DNA from: Hysterium pulicare CBS 123377
Taxonomy: Eukaryota; Ascomycota; Dothideomycetes; Hysteriales; Hysteriaceae
Reading direction: 5' to 3'
Length of the DNA stretch: 46,627 bases
Assembly (NCBI GenBank): GCA_000467715.1
Contig: AJFK01000069.1
Span: 1-46,627 of the forward strand
How positions within the stretch are numbered: position 1 is the stretch's first letter; each line of letters opens with the position of its first letter. Under the pieces are notes generated by a model. It worked only from the letters and a program-made list of their open reading frames with translations. It ran no database searches and had not been told where the DNA came from. Both the position numbers and the translations under genes were made by a program. Shown one piece after another: positions 9,941-21,398 of the stretch.

Positions 9941-10777
9941 CTACTTGCATTCGAAATAGTTCTCCTGCAAGGCATCATGCAGCCGGGCAAAGACTCCACT
10001 ATGCCACGTCCTGAAATCCGTCCACTCCTCCTCGGGCATGGTGGCCGAGAGCATGTTCAGCCAGCCGCCCACGATCAGGTCGGCATAAGTAGCCTGTTTC
10101 CCCTCAAGGTACGGTCCGGTTTCGTGGACCATAAACAGCTGGGCCAGTGACGTCAGCGCCACCTTGAATGCCGCCTTGAGCTGCTCTCTTGCCTCGCCCT
10201 GAACGGAGAATTCATCCCAGGAGCTCAGGTGTGCGCGCTTGACGAAGAGAGCCCTTGCGGCCTCAGCCGTGTTCGGGTTGAAGGGGAGGTACTGGCCGAC
10301 GAGCACCACATGGGCGGAGAAGGTGGCGTTGACGTGCAAGTTGAATCTTGCGTAGCCCTCGTTTTTGGACCCCTGGTTGGAAGTCAGGGGCGCGAAGAAA
10401 GCCGTGTCCTTATTCGGGCTCTCGTAGTCGAGTCCGGTGCTGGTAGAGTCCGGAGGGAAAAGGCAGCCGCCTGAGTCCGGGAACATGTCCTCGAGATAGT
10501 TGGCGATGTCGAACGAGTCGCCAACGACCCTGCCCGCGGCCGGGTCCCGCAGCATGGGCAGCGTGTAGAAGTCGGAGCCATCGTCGAAGTTACGGACGGG
10601 CGGGCATCCGAGCCCCTTGCGAACGTCAGAGATGTCGAGGATGTCGACCCAGGTCGTCTTGAAGGGTACACATTTGAAGCTGAGCGCGAGACGGGCCTTG
10701 GAAGGATTGGGCGCGTAGGAGCGGGGTTCTATGGGTGAAGAGATGTCGTAGAGGATGAGGGGGTCGGAGTCTGTCAT
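9941..10777 (-). CDS. Glutathione S-transferase-like protein
   Basis: I start at ATG 10775-10777, which gives 278 aa beginning MTDSDPLILYDISSP, a normal GST start; the frame also extends to 10876, but that 33-residue leader is atypical. Residues about 4-100 form the thioredoxin-like domain (beta strand LILYDI, then SKARLALSFKCVPFKTTWVDI and TLPMLRDP, the cis-Pro region for glutathione binding, then VVGDSFDIANYLEDMFP). Residues about 120-270 form the helical domain, ending with ATYADLIVGGWLNML. The D-I-x-x-Y-L-E pattern and long linkers resemble fungal GSTs of the beta-etherase/FuA type, which conjugate or reductively cleave xenobiotics and lignin-like aryl ethers. The substrate is not predictable. 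There is no intron. Confidence 0.85.
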   Translation of the reverse strand: MTDSDPLILYDISSPIEPRSYAPNPSKARLALSFKCVPFKTTWVDILDISDVRKGLGCPPVRNFDDGSDFYTLPMLRDPAAGRVVGDSFDIANYLEDMFPDSGGCLFPPDSTSTGLDYESPNKDTAFFAPLTSNQGSKNEGYARFNLHVNATFSAHVVLVGQYLPFNPNTAEAARALFVKRAHLSSWDEFSVQGEAREQLKAAFKVALTSLAQLFMVHETGPYLEGKQATYADLIVGGWLNMLSATMPEEEWTDFRTWHSGVFARLHDALQENYFECK

Positions 10778-11427
10778 TTCGATGGAAGTGGTGGAGGTGG
10801 CAATGCCGGTGTGGTGTCGGAGCGGGCGGGATAAAGAATCTGTCGTTCCACAGGCGTTGTACACTTGCTTGTCCACCGCCTCCAGTTTTCTTAACTCTCC
10901 CCCTTTTTTCTTCTTTACAAATCAGACCTGATAATCTTTGTTTTCGAGTGAAGAAGAATGCCCATCGCATCCTTCTTGTCATTCTGTTAGGTTACATTAT
11001 AAATTTGAGCTACTAAGGTTAGTAGCTATATTGCTATTACTACATTATTTATTAAATATTTTGTAGATTCGGTGGGCAGCTGAACTACTTCGTAAATACA
11101 GCGTACTGGAAGGAACAACAATGATCCAGCTGAGTAAGCATGGTCTTGGCAGGAGTTTCCTGGTGCAAAGCCTGCCACCTCTTTCTACAGTTTGCTCCTA
11201 CAGAACAATGCGACCCACTGGTTATTGATATTGGGATCCAGCGTGTCCCTAGCGAGCATCGTGACTCCAATTGTTTCCATTAGTATCACGACCAGAGCGA
11301 TAGGCGATATTGTTGTCAATATGCAATCCTCACCTGTAAGCCGAATCAATTCGAAGCCTATGGATGGCAGCTATCTTCCCCATCATAGTGACTAATTAAG
11401 AGAAAATAGAAACGTGTTACCGGATAA
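10778..11427. other. Intergenic stretch
   Basis: This is the 5' flank of the GST gene, then an AT-rich patch near 11010-11065. A 67-codon plus-strand frame at 11192-11395 is hydrophobic (WLLILGSSVSLASIVTPIV) and could be a membrane relic, but I cannot assign it. Otherwise nothing is seen. Confidence 0.45.
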
Positions 11428-12123
11428 CCAGAAAATCCTTACTTTGTCGCTTCACACTATGAATCCGCTCCTGATGCGGTCCAGGCCGATCAAATGGCGT
11501 AGGCGCCTCTGGATGGAGGGCATCATGGATGATCCGTAGCCTAACAACCTGCGCATGGTACTTCAAAGCCCCGCCGTCGCTTTCACTGGTTCATTCTCCT
11601 CTGCCTTGGACTTGTCATTGCTATCATTGCAGCCGTTATTGGTGGACTGGTGGGGAAATCAATCGAGCATAACTCCTGCACGAAAGTCGCCGATAAACAT
11701 TCCACCGGTGCAACGCCGACCTCTTCAAGTCCCACCTCGTCGTCTTCGACCTCCTCGACCGTACTTCCGACTCCCACGACTGGATGTCTAGGTATCAGTG
11801 GCAATATACTCCAATCAACGAACTCGAACGTAACCTATACAATTTTCTGTAATGTCAACTGGGTTGGAAGTAATATCGTGGCCATCAGTGCCGATACCCC
11901 TTCCAATTGAATTGAATCATGCGATACAGTCAACACTTACAACCAAACCGACCGTCAGTGTGCGGGTGGGACGTATGTTCCGGCTTGGATAAACGCGAGC
12001 TTGGCGCTAAAAGCAGTAAACCTGCCTTCGCATTGCTTCTTGAAGTATCATGTCGACGGGGTACCAGGCAATTCCATGTCTGTGGACGCGGTGGCTTTAA
12101 GACTGGAGGGCCTGAGCACCTGA
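11428..12123 (+). pseudogene. Decayed single-pass membrane protein with Ser/Thr stalk and Cys-containing ectodomain
   Basis: One reading frame (frame 1) stays protein-like over about 700 bp but is cut by stops at 11500 (TAG), 11530 (TGA), 11542 (TAA) and 11908 (TGA). In order it encodes a soluble N-terminal tail (NPYFVASHYESAPDAVQADQ), a basic RRRF just before a membrane helix (FILLCLGLVIAIIAAVIGG), a Ser/Thr/Pro stalk (SSSPTSSSSTSSTVLPTPTT), and an ectodomain with spaced Cys and N-glycosylation sequons (IESCDTVNTYNQTDRQCAGG) that ends at 12123. This layout is common in Pezizomycotina as a surface protein of unknown function with an apple- or WSC-like C-terminus. An intron could remove the stops at 11500-11542 (there is a CTAAC branch-like site and an AG before the RRRF), but not the one at 11908. 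I therefore call it a pseudogene. Confidence 0.6.
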
Positions 12124-12503
12124 ATGATGTTAATGGATCTAAATTCGCTCATAATATGATTTTCTACGTTCAAATTCGGGAGAATTATTTCATTTTTGGT
12201 CAACTTGTGATATCACAGTGCAAAGTTTCTTTGGTCCAGCATCACTACTTTCTCACACTTCCGTCATACAACCACATCCTTAGACATTGTCGAAAATCGT
12301 TTCCTCCACCCGTCAATCTAGGCATCGAACAAACTGCATCCTTCACCCCAACCCCAGATCTCATAGAAAGTTGAATACCCACCACTGCGAACACCCGACG
12401 TAAAAGAACCTGTTCTACTCGTAGAGCTTTTACCAAAAGGATCCTCTTAAAATTAAAATCCTAGAAGCCTATTTCCCAACCTCCCACAACCAGAATTTCG
12501 ACT
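12124..12503. other. Intergenic stretch with no supported gene
   Basis: Short interval between the membrane-protein relic and the next gene; no domain or RNA gene is seen. Confidence 0.5.
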
Positions 12504-13544
12504 ATGGCATCTGCACGTCCCCGCGAAGAGGACGTAAATAACAATGGAGAGCAGTACCTATGCCACGACGAGCCCCATACGCGCAATTCATCCGACTCTT
12601 CTTCCTCAGCCACCACAGCCTCCTCCACCTCCTTACTAGAGGACTCTCTTACTCCTTCCCCAGCTACCACACACAATGCCTCAAGCCAAACATCCACGAC
12701 CCCTCCTCCCGCCCCCGAAAGTCCACGTCCAGCCCCCCTAGAAGACCCCGACCTAGACCCCCTGTTTTTCGAGGCCGAAGACCTATACATATCACAACTA
12801 AGCGCCGCCGCAGAGCGTCTCAAAACCCTCCGCCGCCACCTGATCTTCCATCTCGAACAAATGAACAGTAAGCTGCTGAAGCACCCAGATCCCGGCGACG
12901 ACGACAGAGTATCGCAATATCTCGGCGTCGATGTACCGTTCGCGCAGGAAATCGACAGCGAAACCGCGCATCAGAACGGGGACATGGGGAGGTTGATTTC
13001 AAAGATCGATCCCGAGTGGCCGGGCTGGCGCGGTAAGATAGCGCATGTGGCGGGGTGTAGATGTGGGTGTGGGGGGAGGCCGGTGCAGACTCAGAAGGAG
13101 GGGAAGTTTATGGAGTGGGTTGCTGCCGGGTATGAGAAGAGGAGGAGGCGGATGGGTGGGTTGAGGAGGTGTTTGAGGGTCGAGGATATGGATATGGGTA
13201 TGGATATGGGTATGGATATGGGGATGGATGTTGTTGATGACCTCGTACCGCAAAATGGGGCTGAAGAAAGCCTCTCCACAGCTCCTGCCTCCTCGGACTC
13301 ATTGCCACAATCGGGACCCGCCTCTACCCACATCCTCGTCGCAGCCACACCGCCCCAACCCTTGACTTGGGCCGATGTAGTTGGGGAAGAGTTCCAAAAC
13401 CTAAGAGTGCTACCCATCCCACTCCGAATTTTCCGCGAGACGTATCGGAAATGGAGGAATTGTGCAAGTTTGCATATGAGAGCGGTACTTTTTTCGTCGG
13501 TATTGAGGTATCCGTATGTTTTTGGGAGGGCGGTGGTGGAATAG
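12504..13544 (+). CDS. Unknown 346-aa fungal protein with a Met/Asp/Gly repeat
   Basis: A single open frame starts at ATG 12504 (A at -3). The N-terminal ~95 residues are low complexity (Ser/Thr then Pro-rich, PPPAPESPRPAPLEDPD). Residues about 95-215 look folded: ISQLSAAAERLKTLRRHLI then HLEQMNSKLL (helical), IDPEWPGWRGKIAHVAG, CRCGCGGRP (three Cys in a loop) and GKFMEWVAAGYEKRRRR (basic patch). Then comes the DMGM repeat, and later a C-terminal segment with LPIPLRIFRETYRKWRNCA. I do not recognise the family. Codon use is like that of the neighbours and the long frame supports a real gene. The end could shift if an intron is present near 13400-13540. Confidence 0.62.
   Translation: MASARPREEDVNNNGEQYLCHDEPHTRNSSDSSSSATTASSTSLLEDSLTPSPATTHNASSQTSTTPPPAPESPRPAPLEDPDLDPLFFEAEDLYISQLSAAAERLKTLRRHLIFHLEQMNSKLLKHPDPGDDDRVSQYLGVDVPFAQEIDSETAHQNGDMGRLISKIDPEWPGWRGKIAHVAGCRCGCGGRPVQTQKEGKFMEWVAAGYEKRRRRMGGLRRCLRVEDMDMGMDMGMDMGMDVVDDLVPQNGAEESLSTAPASSDSLPQSGPASTHILVAATPPQPLTWADVVGEEFQNLRVLPIPLRIFRETYRKWRNCASLHMRAVLFSSVLRYPYVFGRAVVE
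13185..13230 (+). repeat. Coding 12-bp tandem repeat (DMGM)n
   Basis: The 12-bp unit GATATGGGTATG is repeated about three to four times in frame inside the unknown 346-aa gene, giving alternating Asp-Met-Gly-Met. As it is a multiple of three, length changes would keep the frame. Confidence 0.7.
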
Positions 13545-14253
13545 ACGACGGTAAAGGACGGTCAATCTAGATTGTAAGAGTAGAGGGGGGTTGTTTATAT
13601 GGATATGTGGTATTTGAAGGGAGAAAGAGGGGAGAAGTGTACGAGAAAGGGTTGGAAAGTGGCAGATATGGGGTGCAATGATATGGCTGCCGATTAGAAC
13701 TTATATGTATAGTGTATTATTTTTTCAATCACTTTTCATGTTCTATACAGACACCACTGAACTGAGGAATGCTAGTTAAAGGCGTATCTAGATCGGACGT
13801 GAGACTTTTCATCTGCCAGTTTTCTATTATTGGATATGTAGGAAAAAAGAAGCTATAATTCGATAAATTATGGCGCCCATTTTGTAGGATTGAACTAGCT
13901 TTGGGTGAGTAGTATGGACAAATTGACTCATGCGACCGAAAATGTGAGATGAATTCTCGAGCTTAGTAATGGTCTGGCGAGCGCAGCTTGGCGGCCGTGA
14001 ACGCTATAAACATGACACATGAGGTACCCAAAAGAGGCCATACTAGAAGTAAGCAGATAGGGTTCTAGTGGCATATACTGATGTTTCTAAGAGCCACATT
14101 ATCCATTCAATACATTCCAAAAAAACGACTACATATACAGGAACGAAGCCAGTCTCATTGAGCCGTTGTGAATTCACTCTCCTTCTGAGCATAGGAATAA
14201 TCAACATAGGCCAACCCTCTGAAAGTAGTCTTTTCCCGCTACCAAATCTGTAC
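13545..14253. other. Convergent intergenic region
   Basis: 3' flanks of the unknown plus-strand gene and the minus-strand transporter. AT-rich runs near 13710-13735 and 13850-13870 fit 3' UTR and polyadenylation regions. No gene is seen. Confidence 0.5.
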
Positions 14254-16863
14254 CTAACCAGAATCTGCCGCTGTGAAGGGATTCTGCTTGCAGAAATCGT
14301 AGTTGCCGGACTGGAAGTTATTTCCCCAGTAAGGTGGGAACGGACGCTAAGGGGTTAATTAATACGCTGCTTTGCACGAACCAAGGGAATATTGAGGAGA
14401 CTCACTGCTTGCCCACTACCACCGAATACCGCAAACGAGAGGATGAAGACCATGACTTGCGTTCCACCGTCCAAGGCCGCCGACAAAATGTAGTTATATT
14501 TGATGAACCAGTTAGGGTAATACCTCCTCAAATAAAACTGCGAAAACAATCCAACTGCGAACCAAGGTATGGTGACGGCATTGATTCCAACATTCAGTAG
14601 ACCAACAAAACTGGCAATGATGGCGGTGTTGAAGTAATCTAATCTCAAAGCTGGGAAGTACCTGTGTCCCAACCAAAACGGAAACGGAAGTAAGAAGCCT
14701 ACAAGGAGGGAGATCGTAACCCATTCGTAGCGGCCACCAACCGAGAAGAGTTGTTTAGCGAAACCTCCCCAGGCAATGGCTTGCGAATTGAAGGTCTGAA
14801 CTGATTGGCCGGACCAGGTACTGGTACCCTCTATGGAGAGAAGAACGTCGCGCTGATTTTTGGTGATTGTTGTCATCATTATGAAGGAGAAAATGCTCCC
14901 AATAATCGTTCCGCACTATTATATGATTAGTACAAATCCTAGAGATTCAAAATAAAAGATTTGGGAGGCATGCTTACCATCTGCATAGTGAAGGTAGCCC
15001 GTGGGCTCAAATGCGCATACTGAGCGAATTTCAAATCTCTTAAGAGCAGTTGAGCTTGAGTCACACTGTTATAGCCAAACAGCACAAAGTACATATTTGA
15101 CTTGGGACTCCGTGGGCGTATGTATCCGGCCATCATCTGAATGAGAGGCTGCAATTCGATGCTATACCCAGTGATCGCGTATTGAGCACCGATGAACAAG
15201 ATGCATATGGTAGTCAACATGCAAGCGACGATGAAAGCCCACCAAGGGAGCGTTGAGTTGGCCAGGTATATAGTTACAAGACCGACGGTCATGGAGAGAA
15301 CCAAGACCGCTCCGTACCACCAATCTGGGGCGTCTTTATATGCAAGCATCAGGCGATAATGGGGGTCGGTCTCATTATCGTCAGGGCCACCCCATTTCGA
15401 ATCGGTATTCTGCCAGAAGCGCCAGTTCCAACTTGCGGGCTGTATTGCCCGTTTAATGCTCTTGAAGGATATGAAAGCCCAGGAAGATTTGAGGTCATGG
15501 TAATTCCAGAACATCAAGTGCGAGAATGTCGCAGTGATTGAAAGGTTGTTGGCAAGAATGAACACCGCAAAAGTGCCTGCGAAATATGGGAGGCCCTGTT
15601 TAGCAACAAGAGCCTCGTCAACTTCGAAATTCGAATTGAGAGTAGCGGTCTGGTTATATATGACGTAGTTAGTGCCATTGGATTGATCCGAGAATAATTC
15701 TTGGCTGAGGAATGGGAATTTTTGTGAATCCCATATATTCCCGTAGTACACTCCAACGAACACTGCACAGCAAAGCACGTACCCTACAAAACTGTTGAAA
15801 AGAGTTTGGAGAGGATACCAGAGAGGGCTTGGGTTGGATATGTAATTCCAGTCGAAAGACCAGCCCAGAATTCCCAGTCCTTCGTTACCGTTGGATCCGC
15901 CGAACAGATTTGTGAAAGTAATGCTATCTCTCTTAGCGAGACAGAAAACCGATATGCCTAGCAGAGCAGGCATGATGTATTCCGGAATGACCTCGTAGAA
16001 AAACAATATTGTAAAGCCAATGTAAAAGACTCGAAGCTTTTTCTTGACTTGGCTTTTGTTCGTGTGGAAAGCTTCCAGGAAAGAGTTCATCGGCAGGGTG
16101 ATGGGATACAACATTTTAGTTGGGTATACTAGAGTACGACGGAGGAGTCCGGCAATTCCGTATCCTAGAGTTTGTGAAGCGAAAATGAGGAAGATGCCCA
16201 CAGCCGCATTGACACTCTTGTTATAGTACAGATTCTCAGTCGCGAGAACATCAACTGCTAGTGGAGAATTAGAGGCCGCTGAGCTCATTACGATAATCGC
16301 CGCATGTTCTTTGCTGTTGAACTGGAGGGTATTGTCAGAGATGAATTGGTATTAAGGGATAGCGACTAGTAAACTCACAGGATGAGGATTGAGAAAGCGG
16401 CCAATGGAGGTCTTCCTTGGTATGAAGGTGGACATTGCTTCTCCGAGCACATAGCTAATAACCGCCAGAAATACAGTCGATACATCTACGGTCTGCGGCT
16501 TGAAGTGATAGATTGTAGCGAGTAGGCTTGCAAACGCAGCCAGACCAATACCTACAGTAAGTCAGCTCTACTATGCTAAGAGTTGGGCTTTCGTGAGTTG
16601 TACCCACCTAAAAACCAGACTCTAAACGTCCATGGATTAAGAGTCGGGTCATCGGCAACATGAATTACCTCTGTAACTAAGTCCTCCGCGGTTTCTGCTG
16701 GCGCCGTATAATGCTTTTCACCGTCTTCGTCTAGGTCTACCTGAGAATGCTCCGCGACGGCATACTCCACCTTCTCGTCGTCTGACGCCTTCGATTGTGC
16801 TGACGGCACTATCGTCTCATCCGGCTTGACATCCGAGCGACTGCTCGGTCGCTGTGTCGCCAT
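14254..16863 (-). CDS. Oligopeptide transporter, OPT family
   Basis: My model is complement(14254..14346, 14406..14915, 14978..16321, 16379..16551, 16608..16863), 791 aa. All introns are GT-AG, 56-62 nt. OPT proteins are multi-spanning proton-coupled importers of tetra- and pentapeptides, glutathione or metal chelates. Supporting blocks are an acidic cytosolic N-terminus, NPWTFRVWFLG as the first helix begins, RFLNPHPFNSKEHAAI across the second splice (OPT hallmark NP..N.KEH), LYYN, MQMCGTIIGSIFSF..NQR across the third intron, and RPFPPYWGNNFQSGNYDFC at the C-terminus, restored only when the last intron is removed. The start is the first ATG (16863); no in-frame ATG precedes it. There are many hydrophobic helices, as expected for 12-16 membrane spans. 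The gene looks intact. The substrate is unknown. Confidence 0.92.
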
Positions 16864-17926
16864 TTGGAACAACACTGGATATTTCCTACACGCAATGATG
16901 TCTCACGACATTACAAGACGTTGAACAGCGAAGTCTCTTTCGGACCTTCGATGTGAGGTTGACAGAACGGAGACTGGTTGAGAGAAATAAAGTAGACCCA
17001 CTATCCCGGGAAGATTTGTGCACGCGTACCTATCGACCATATAAAGAAACGGCAAGCAATATGGAGTCCTACCATGCTTTCTCAAGTAGGGCATTGTCTT
17101 CTTGTATGAAACCAAATCCATCAACTGCTTGCTTATCGCAAGTCGTCTATTGGGCTGTGAGCCTCTGGGGATACGCATATTGATTTAATTCTGGCCTTAA
17201 CAAGGGAGACGGTCTGGGGTTAGATTGGCTCAATTTGCAAGGATGAATAGAGTCGCATGCAGAATCTTCCTGGATTTGTTCTGATGGAGGTGATAACCAC
17301 GATATGCCGCGCTCCATTTTGCGAAACTGATCGGCCTCGAGGTTACATTTTCGAATTTGTTGCGGGCGACGATTGCGCGCGAGATATACAGCGAGTTCAG
17401 CTTTTTGCCCAATTGCTTGCGTTTCTGTTAGCCTAAATTCGTGTCGCTTGCCAGGGCTTACGCAACTCCGAATTCTTGCGTTCTTGATAGATTATGACTA
17501 ATCTATTTGTCCGCCGAGCAGAAGCCTTTCCCGATGCGATGGGATTGGGTGGTCGGATGTGAGGAAACGTGCAAGGGCTAGAAGTCGAGGATGTGTGAGA
17601 CGGGTGGTAAAAGGATGAAGGATGCGCTCCCTCCATGTAACCTCAAGTGCCGGGCCACCTTCCCCATTGAGGTAAGGCTGATCCATCTGCAGCCTTACAA
17701 CACCAAATATCTATCACCAACTCGCTACGTTTGCTATCGTTCCTCTTCATTAATGATAAGCGCTCGTGTGGATCATTCGTTCGTTGCTTGTTGAAGGACA
17801 TGTCCTGCATTCCATTTTGCTTTCAGACCACGAAATACATGGAACGATGATGTTCTAAGAGTCCACCTCAATTTTGCAACAGTAACCGGGATATACTTGA
17901 TCTTTTATGTTTCTTCTTTCTCATTC
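16864..17926. other. Intergenic region, about 1 kb
   Basis: 5' flank of the transporter and 3' flank of gna1. Only short frames without domain content are found on either strand. Confidence 0.5.
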
Positions 17927-18605
17927 TCAAATGCCACGCTCTACAGCCTCGGAATCATAGTAATTATGCATCTCCGAGCCTGCTTTCTCGTATCCGCACT
18001 TCACGTAGAATCCTTCCTTCTCGGGGGAACAGTCGAGGATTGTCTGAAATCGGTTGTTAGAATCTCAGCATCAATCGTAGGATGTTGGTGCAAACCTTGT
18101 AGCACCCAACTTGTTCTGCGATATGATCAAGTGCTTGAAGCAGTTTAACACCGAACTTTTTGCCCTGCTGATCCGCCTTAATAGCTATGTCCTCAATATG
18201 CCCTTGAACCCCTAATTTGTACAAGCTAGATGTGAATGTTAGCATTCTGACTAGGCGTTTGTTTAGAAAGTCCATATTTTGGGACACGGGAGATCAAAGT
18301 TGCGCTTACAACTTCCTTTCCACCATCAGAGTCCCAGTGCCTACGATTTTTGCCCCAGCTTCCCTCTTCTCATCCACTATCACCACAACAAAGTAGCTCC
18401 CGTTACACTTGTTCATGAAGTCATATCGTTCCGTCCATTGCTCTTCCGTGATATCACCGCAATACGCCAGGTCCCTTAGGACGTCTAAGTGGCCCTCTTT
18501 GAAATCGGAACGTTGCAGCGGTCGGAATTTGTAGCCTTCCGGGAGAGATTTTTGTACGGTTGGAGAGATCAGACTCTCTGCGAAGAGGGCAGATTCTGAT
18601 GCCAT
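17927..18605 (-). CDS. gna1: Glucosamine-6-phosphate N-acetyltransferase
   Basis: Model complement(17927..18043, 18096..18225, 18310..18605), 180 aa, the usual GNA1 length. The enzyme transfers acetyl from acetyl-CoA to glucosamine-6-phosphate, the second step of UDP-N-acetylglucosamine synthesis for chitin, N-glycans and GPI anchors. Exon 1 encodes FRPLQRSDFKEGHLDVL and the strand GTLMVERKF (spliced across intron 1). Exon 2 has LGVQGHIEDIAIK followed by the acetyl-CoA loop DQQGKKFG and LLQALD. Exon 3 gives TILDCSPEKEGFYVKCGYEK, then a Met-His-Asn-Tyr-Tyr tail matching the GNA1 C-terminus. Intron 2 uses the weaker donor GTTTGC. An essential housekeeping gene in fungi; it appears intact. Confidence 0.95.
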
Positions 18606-19644
18606 AGCGGATACAGGTTATGGGGAGCTGTGTAGTGAGGTGGGGGTGAATGGAGAAGTAAAGAAAACGAAAGTTGGATGAAGAATTCGCAGACGTAAGC
18701 AAAGTATGATGCCGAATGACTGCCGCAATCCAAATTTGAAAAGGGTCTACGTATGCAGAATGCTACAAGTATATTACTTCGATTCGGTTGTTCAACTAGT
18801 GCTCGTCGACTAGAGCCTAAAAGTAAGTCAAAATCCTTCACGCCGAAAGCATCAGATGTAGAATACAATTGCGTTCGCCAGCCTTGCTACTGCCAACTGA
18901 GGATATGATTTGGTCCTGATAGTACTCAAAAGATGGCGGATCTCAAGTCGGAGACGTGGAAGAATCAGGTTGGAGACCTTGGAACAATGGCCCGTGCGCA
19001 CACGGCGGCCTAGATGGCGTTAAACCGTCCTCATCCTCTCCACCTCCGATCTTGCACGTCGAACATCCGCATATGACATTCATCACGGCCGCGCTTAACG
19101 CGCTTCCTCATCTGCACCATCATAGCGGACTCATGCGAGCTCCTCATCATCTAGTCAATGGACAAGAAGTGTGCCCACCGTTATGTTCAATCTGCCCGGG
19201 AGATGACTGGATCATCAGCATTTTCGAAGCTTTGCATGAACCTCTGCATTGCCATAAATCTATTACTAAAGATTGGAGAGGCTTTGACAAATCCTGCGCT
19301 GCAATTTCGACATGGATTTGGGCAAGTTGATGATGACTTACGACAGGCTACGAAAGTGAGCACCAGAGACCAGCAAAAAGAGTTTCGACCACCGCAATGT
19401 CTAATTTGTAGTTGGTTTCGGATGAGCATTACATCACCAAGTTGTACTGCCAAATCTGGTACCAAATGTAGGTACCCTGGCTCTCGGGGATAGGTGGGAC
19501 ATTTTATCCCTTTTTGGTATCGCAGTCAACGTTGACTATCTGAACAACAACTTGGCATCGGGACTACAACTTATGAATACTTTATCAAGTATTTCAGAAC
19601 TACTGAATCATCTTTGAAGACATTGAATCTGATTTTGAGGGAAA
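18606..19644. other. Intergenic region, about 1 kb
   Basis: 5' flank of gna1 followed by unassigned sequence. Open frames on both strands around 18956-19493 have no recognised domain and overlap each other. No promoter module of the array type is seen. Confidence 0.5.
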
Positions 19645-20805
19645 ATGCCTTCTCTTACGAGAACTCTGCCCGCTTCTTGGTATTGTAGTTCCCCCTTATA
19701 TCAGCTTGAGCGACGAGCAGTCTTCCTTAAGGTATTTGTTGGCATTTGAAGGGACCCCATGAGTTTAAATACTGGCTAATAATTCTCAGGCTTGGTATTT
19801 ACTGGGGCCGGTCACCCGATTTCAAGTTATAGGGGAGAAAATCGAGTATGAAATCGCTCAAGTCAAATTGATCGCCTCTCGCAACTCCTCGGATCTCAAA
19901 GATATCAAGGTTTACAGAGAAGATGTCCGTTGATTCTGATCTTATCCATGTTGTGCCGGGGCTGATTCAAAAAGGGCTCCGAGTTCAGAACTCATATGAC
20001 GGAGACTGGGCTGTTGTTTTCCACTATTTCAGACGACGCCCCATCATTCGACGAATTCTTTCCAGATCTTAAGCCTTTATTAGCTACGGTTGACTTCACT
20101 AAGCTTCCCTATCGGCGCAGCATTGAATACGATGGCAACTTCAACTGGAAAACCATGTAACTGCTAGCCTGATGCATCCCATGAGGAAAGCTAATTTGAC
20201 CTGAATAGGGTTGACGGCTATCAAGAGTGCCTTCACTGTCAATATACACACCCTTCATTTTCGATCTACTACCCTCCAACGTTTTACACGGTTTACAACC
20301 ACAAGAACTTTTCTCGACATATTGCTGATCCGAAGAAAACAGACGATGGCTTGTTTCTCTATTTCTTCCCCAACTGTACCTTGAACGTTTACGGCGGCGG
20401 TATGACCTCTTTCCGAGTATGTCCGACTGAAAAGCCCGGCGTCACACGGATGGAGTTCGACTATTACCACCATGAATCCGGAGATAATTTTGAACAATAC
20501 TTCAAATTCGTCAGACAAGTGGCTTTAGAAGACTATGAACTGTGCGAGAAAGCCCAGGAAAATCTCGAGAAAGGCATCTACTTTGAAGGGATCCTGAACC
20601 CAATCAAGGAAAACGGGGTCGAATGTGAGTGCTTGATAGTTAAAAAGAGAAGGATTCTGACCCCTTGATGCTAGTCTATCAACAACGCGTCCTGGATCTT
20701 GTTTGCGAGCAACACGCTGCAGAAAGAAACCCCAAATCCAAGAATGAGACCTTGGCTAGCGGCCACGCTGTACTTTCTTGTCTAGTTGAGCCTGCAATTT
20801 CGTGA
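19645..20805 (+). pseudogene. Ring-hydroxylating/choline-monooxygenase-like gene, interrupted and without a Rieske centre
   Basis: Exon 1 (19645..19731) reads MPSLTRTLPASWYCSSPLYQ and, after a 58-nt intron, continues AWYLLGPVTRFQVIGEKIEY, the N-terminus of fungal Rieske-oxygenase alpha-like proteins, until TGA at 19931. Coding resumes in another frame from about 19980 (THMTETGLLFSTISDDAPSF), splices at 20157/20208 to VDGYQECLHCQYTH, and after an intron 20625-20674 ends at 20805. The D/E-x2-H-x4-H iron-ligand pattern in DGYQECLHCQYTH and the C-terminal YGGGMTSFRVCPTE block are well kept. No C-x-H...C-x2-H Rieske motif exists anywhere between the ends. No good GT-AG intron bridges the TGA and frame change, so I call it broken. 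Whether the Rieske part was lost here or is absent in this subfamily is open. Confidence 0.65.
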
Positions 20806-21398
20806 ACGGGGAACTGGGTACTCGTCCGATACTAATGCGCAATTACGCCAATCAAATGCACTGGGTTATGTTCTGAAAAGTTCTTTGTGGTGTTTCGGGG
20901 GTTTTGATGGTTGTTGTCCATCTTCCTAGCGCCACCTCCAACCTTAGTCGGCCTCATCGTTCCTTGACTGGCGCGAACCAAACTGCATGCGGGAAACATT
21001 TCCCTAACAAGGTAATCCGCATCACAACCTCTATCATGCTGCCCATAACTCCTCCACTTTAAGATTCGTCGTATGGCGAATCGATGCTATCATCACCAGA
21101 GCAAAATCATGGCAATGTTGCGATCGCACCACTCCTCGTTCGCCAGGTCCTTGTCGCGATATCTATTTGCGGAATCTATCTGGACCGGATTGCCCTAGCG
21201 AGCTATCTGCCCTGGTTAAGTCACGAAGCACCTGCAATTAACCTTTCTCTTGATTTCATGAAATGCTCCACAGCACAGTTTGCGTGACTTTTCTATTTCT
21301 GAACCATCCTCGCTCTTCAGTAATCGTGATCTGACGGGTCATCGCGTCTCAATAGTTATCATTAGTTCACAGCCAGCACTCAATTAACCCCAGCTACC
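20806..21398. other. Intergenic stretch between two Rieske-type genes
   Basis: No gene supported; a 67-codon frame at 21084-21287 has no recognisable features. It contains the promoter of the downstream Rieske gene. Confidence 0.5.

Noticed and set aside
11919-12374. 151-codon plus-strand frame over the membrane-protein relic
   Set aside because: Frame 1 (not this frame) carries the Cys-spaced ectodomain and sequons; this one is a shadow that runs past the natural end.
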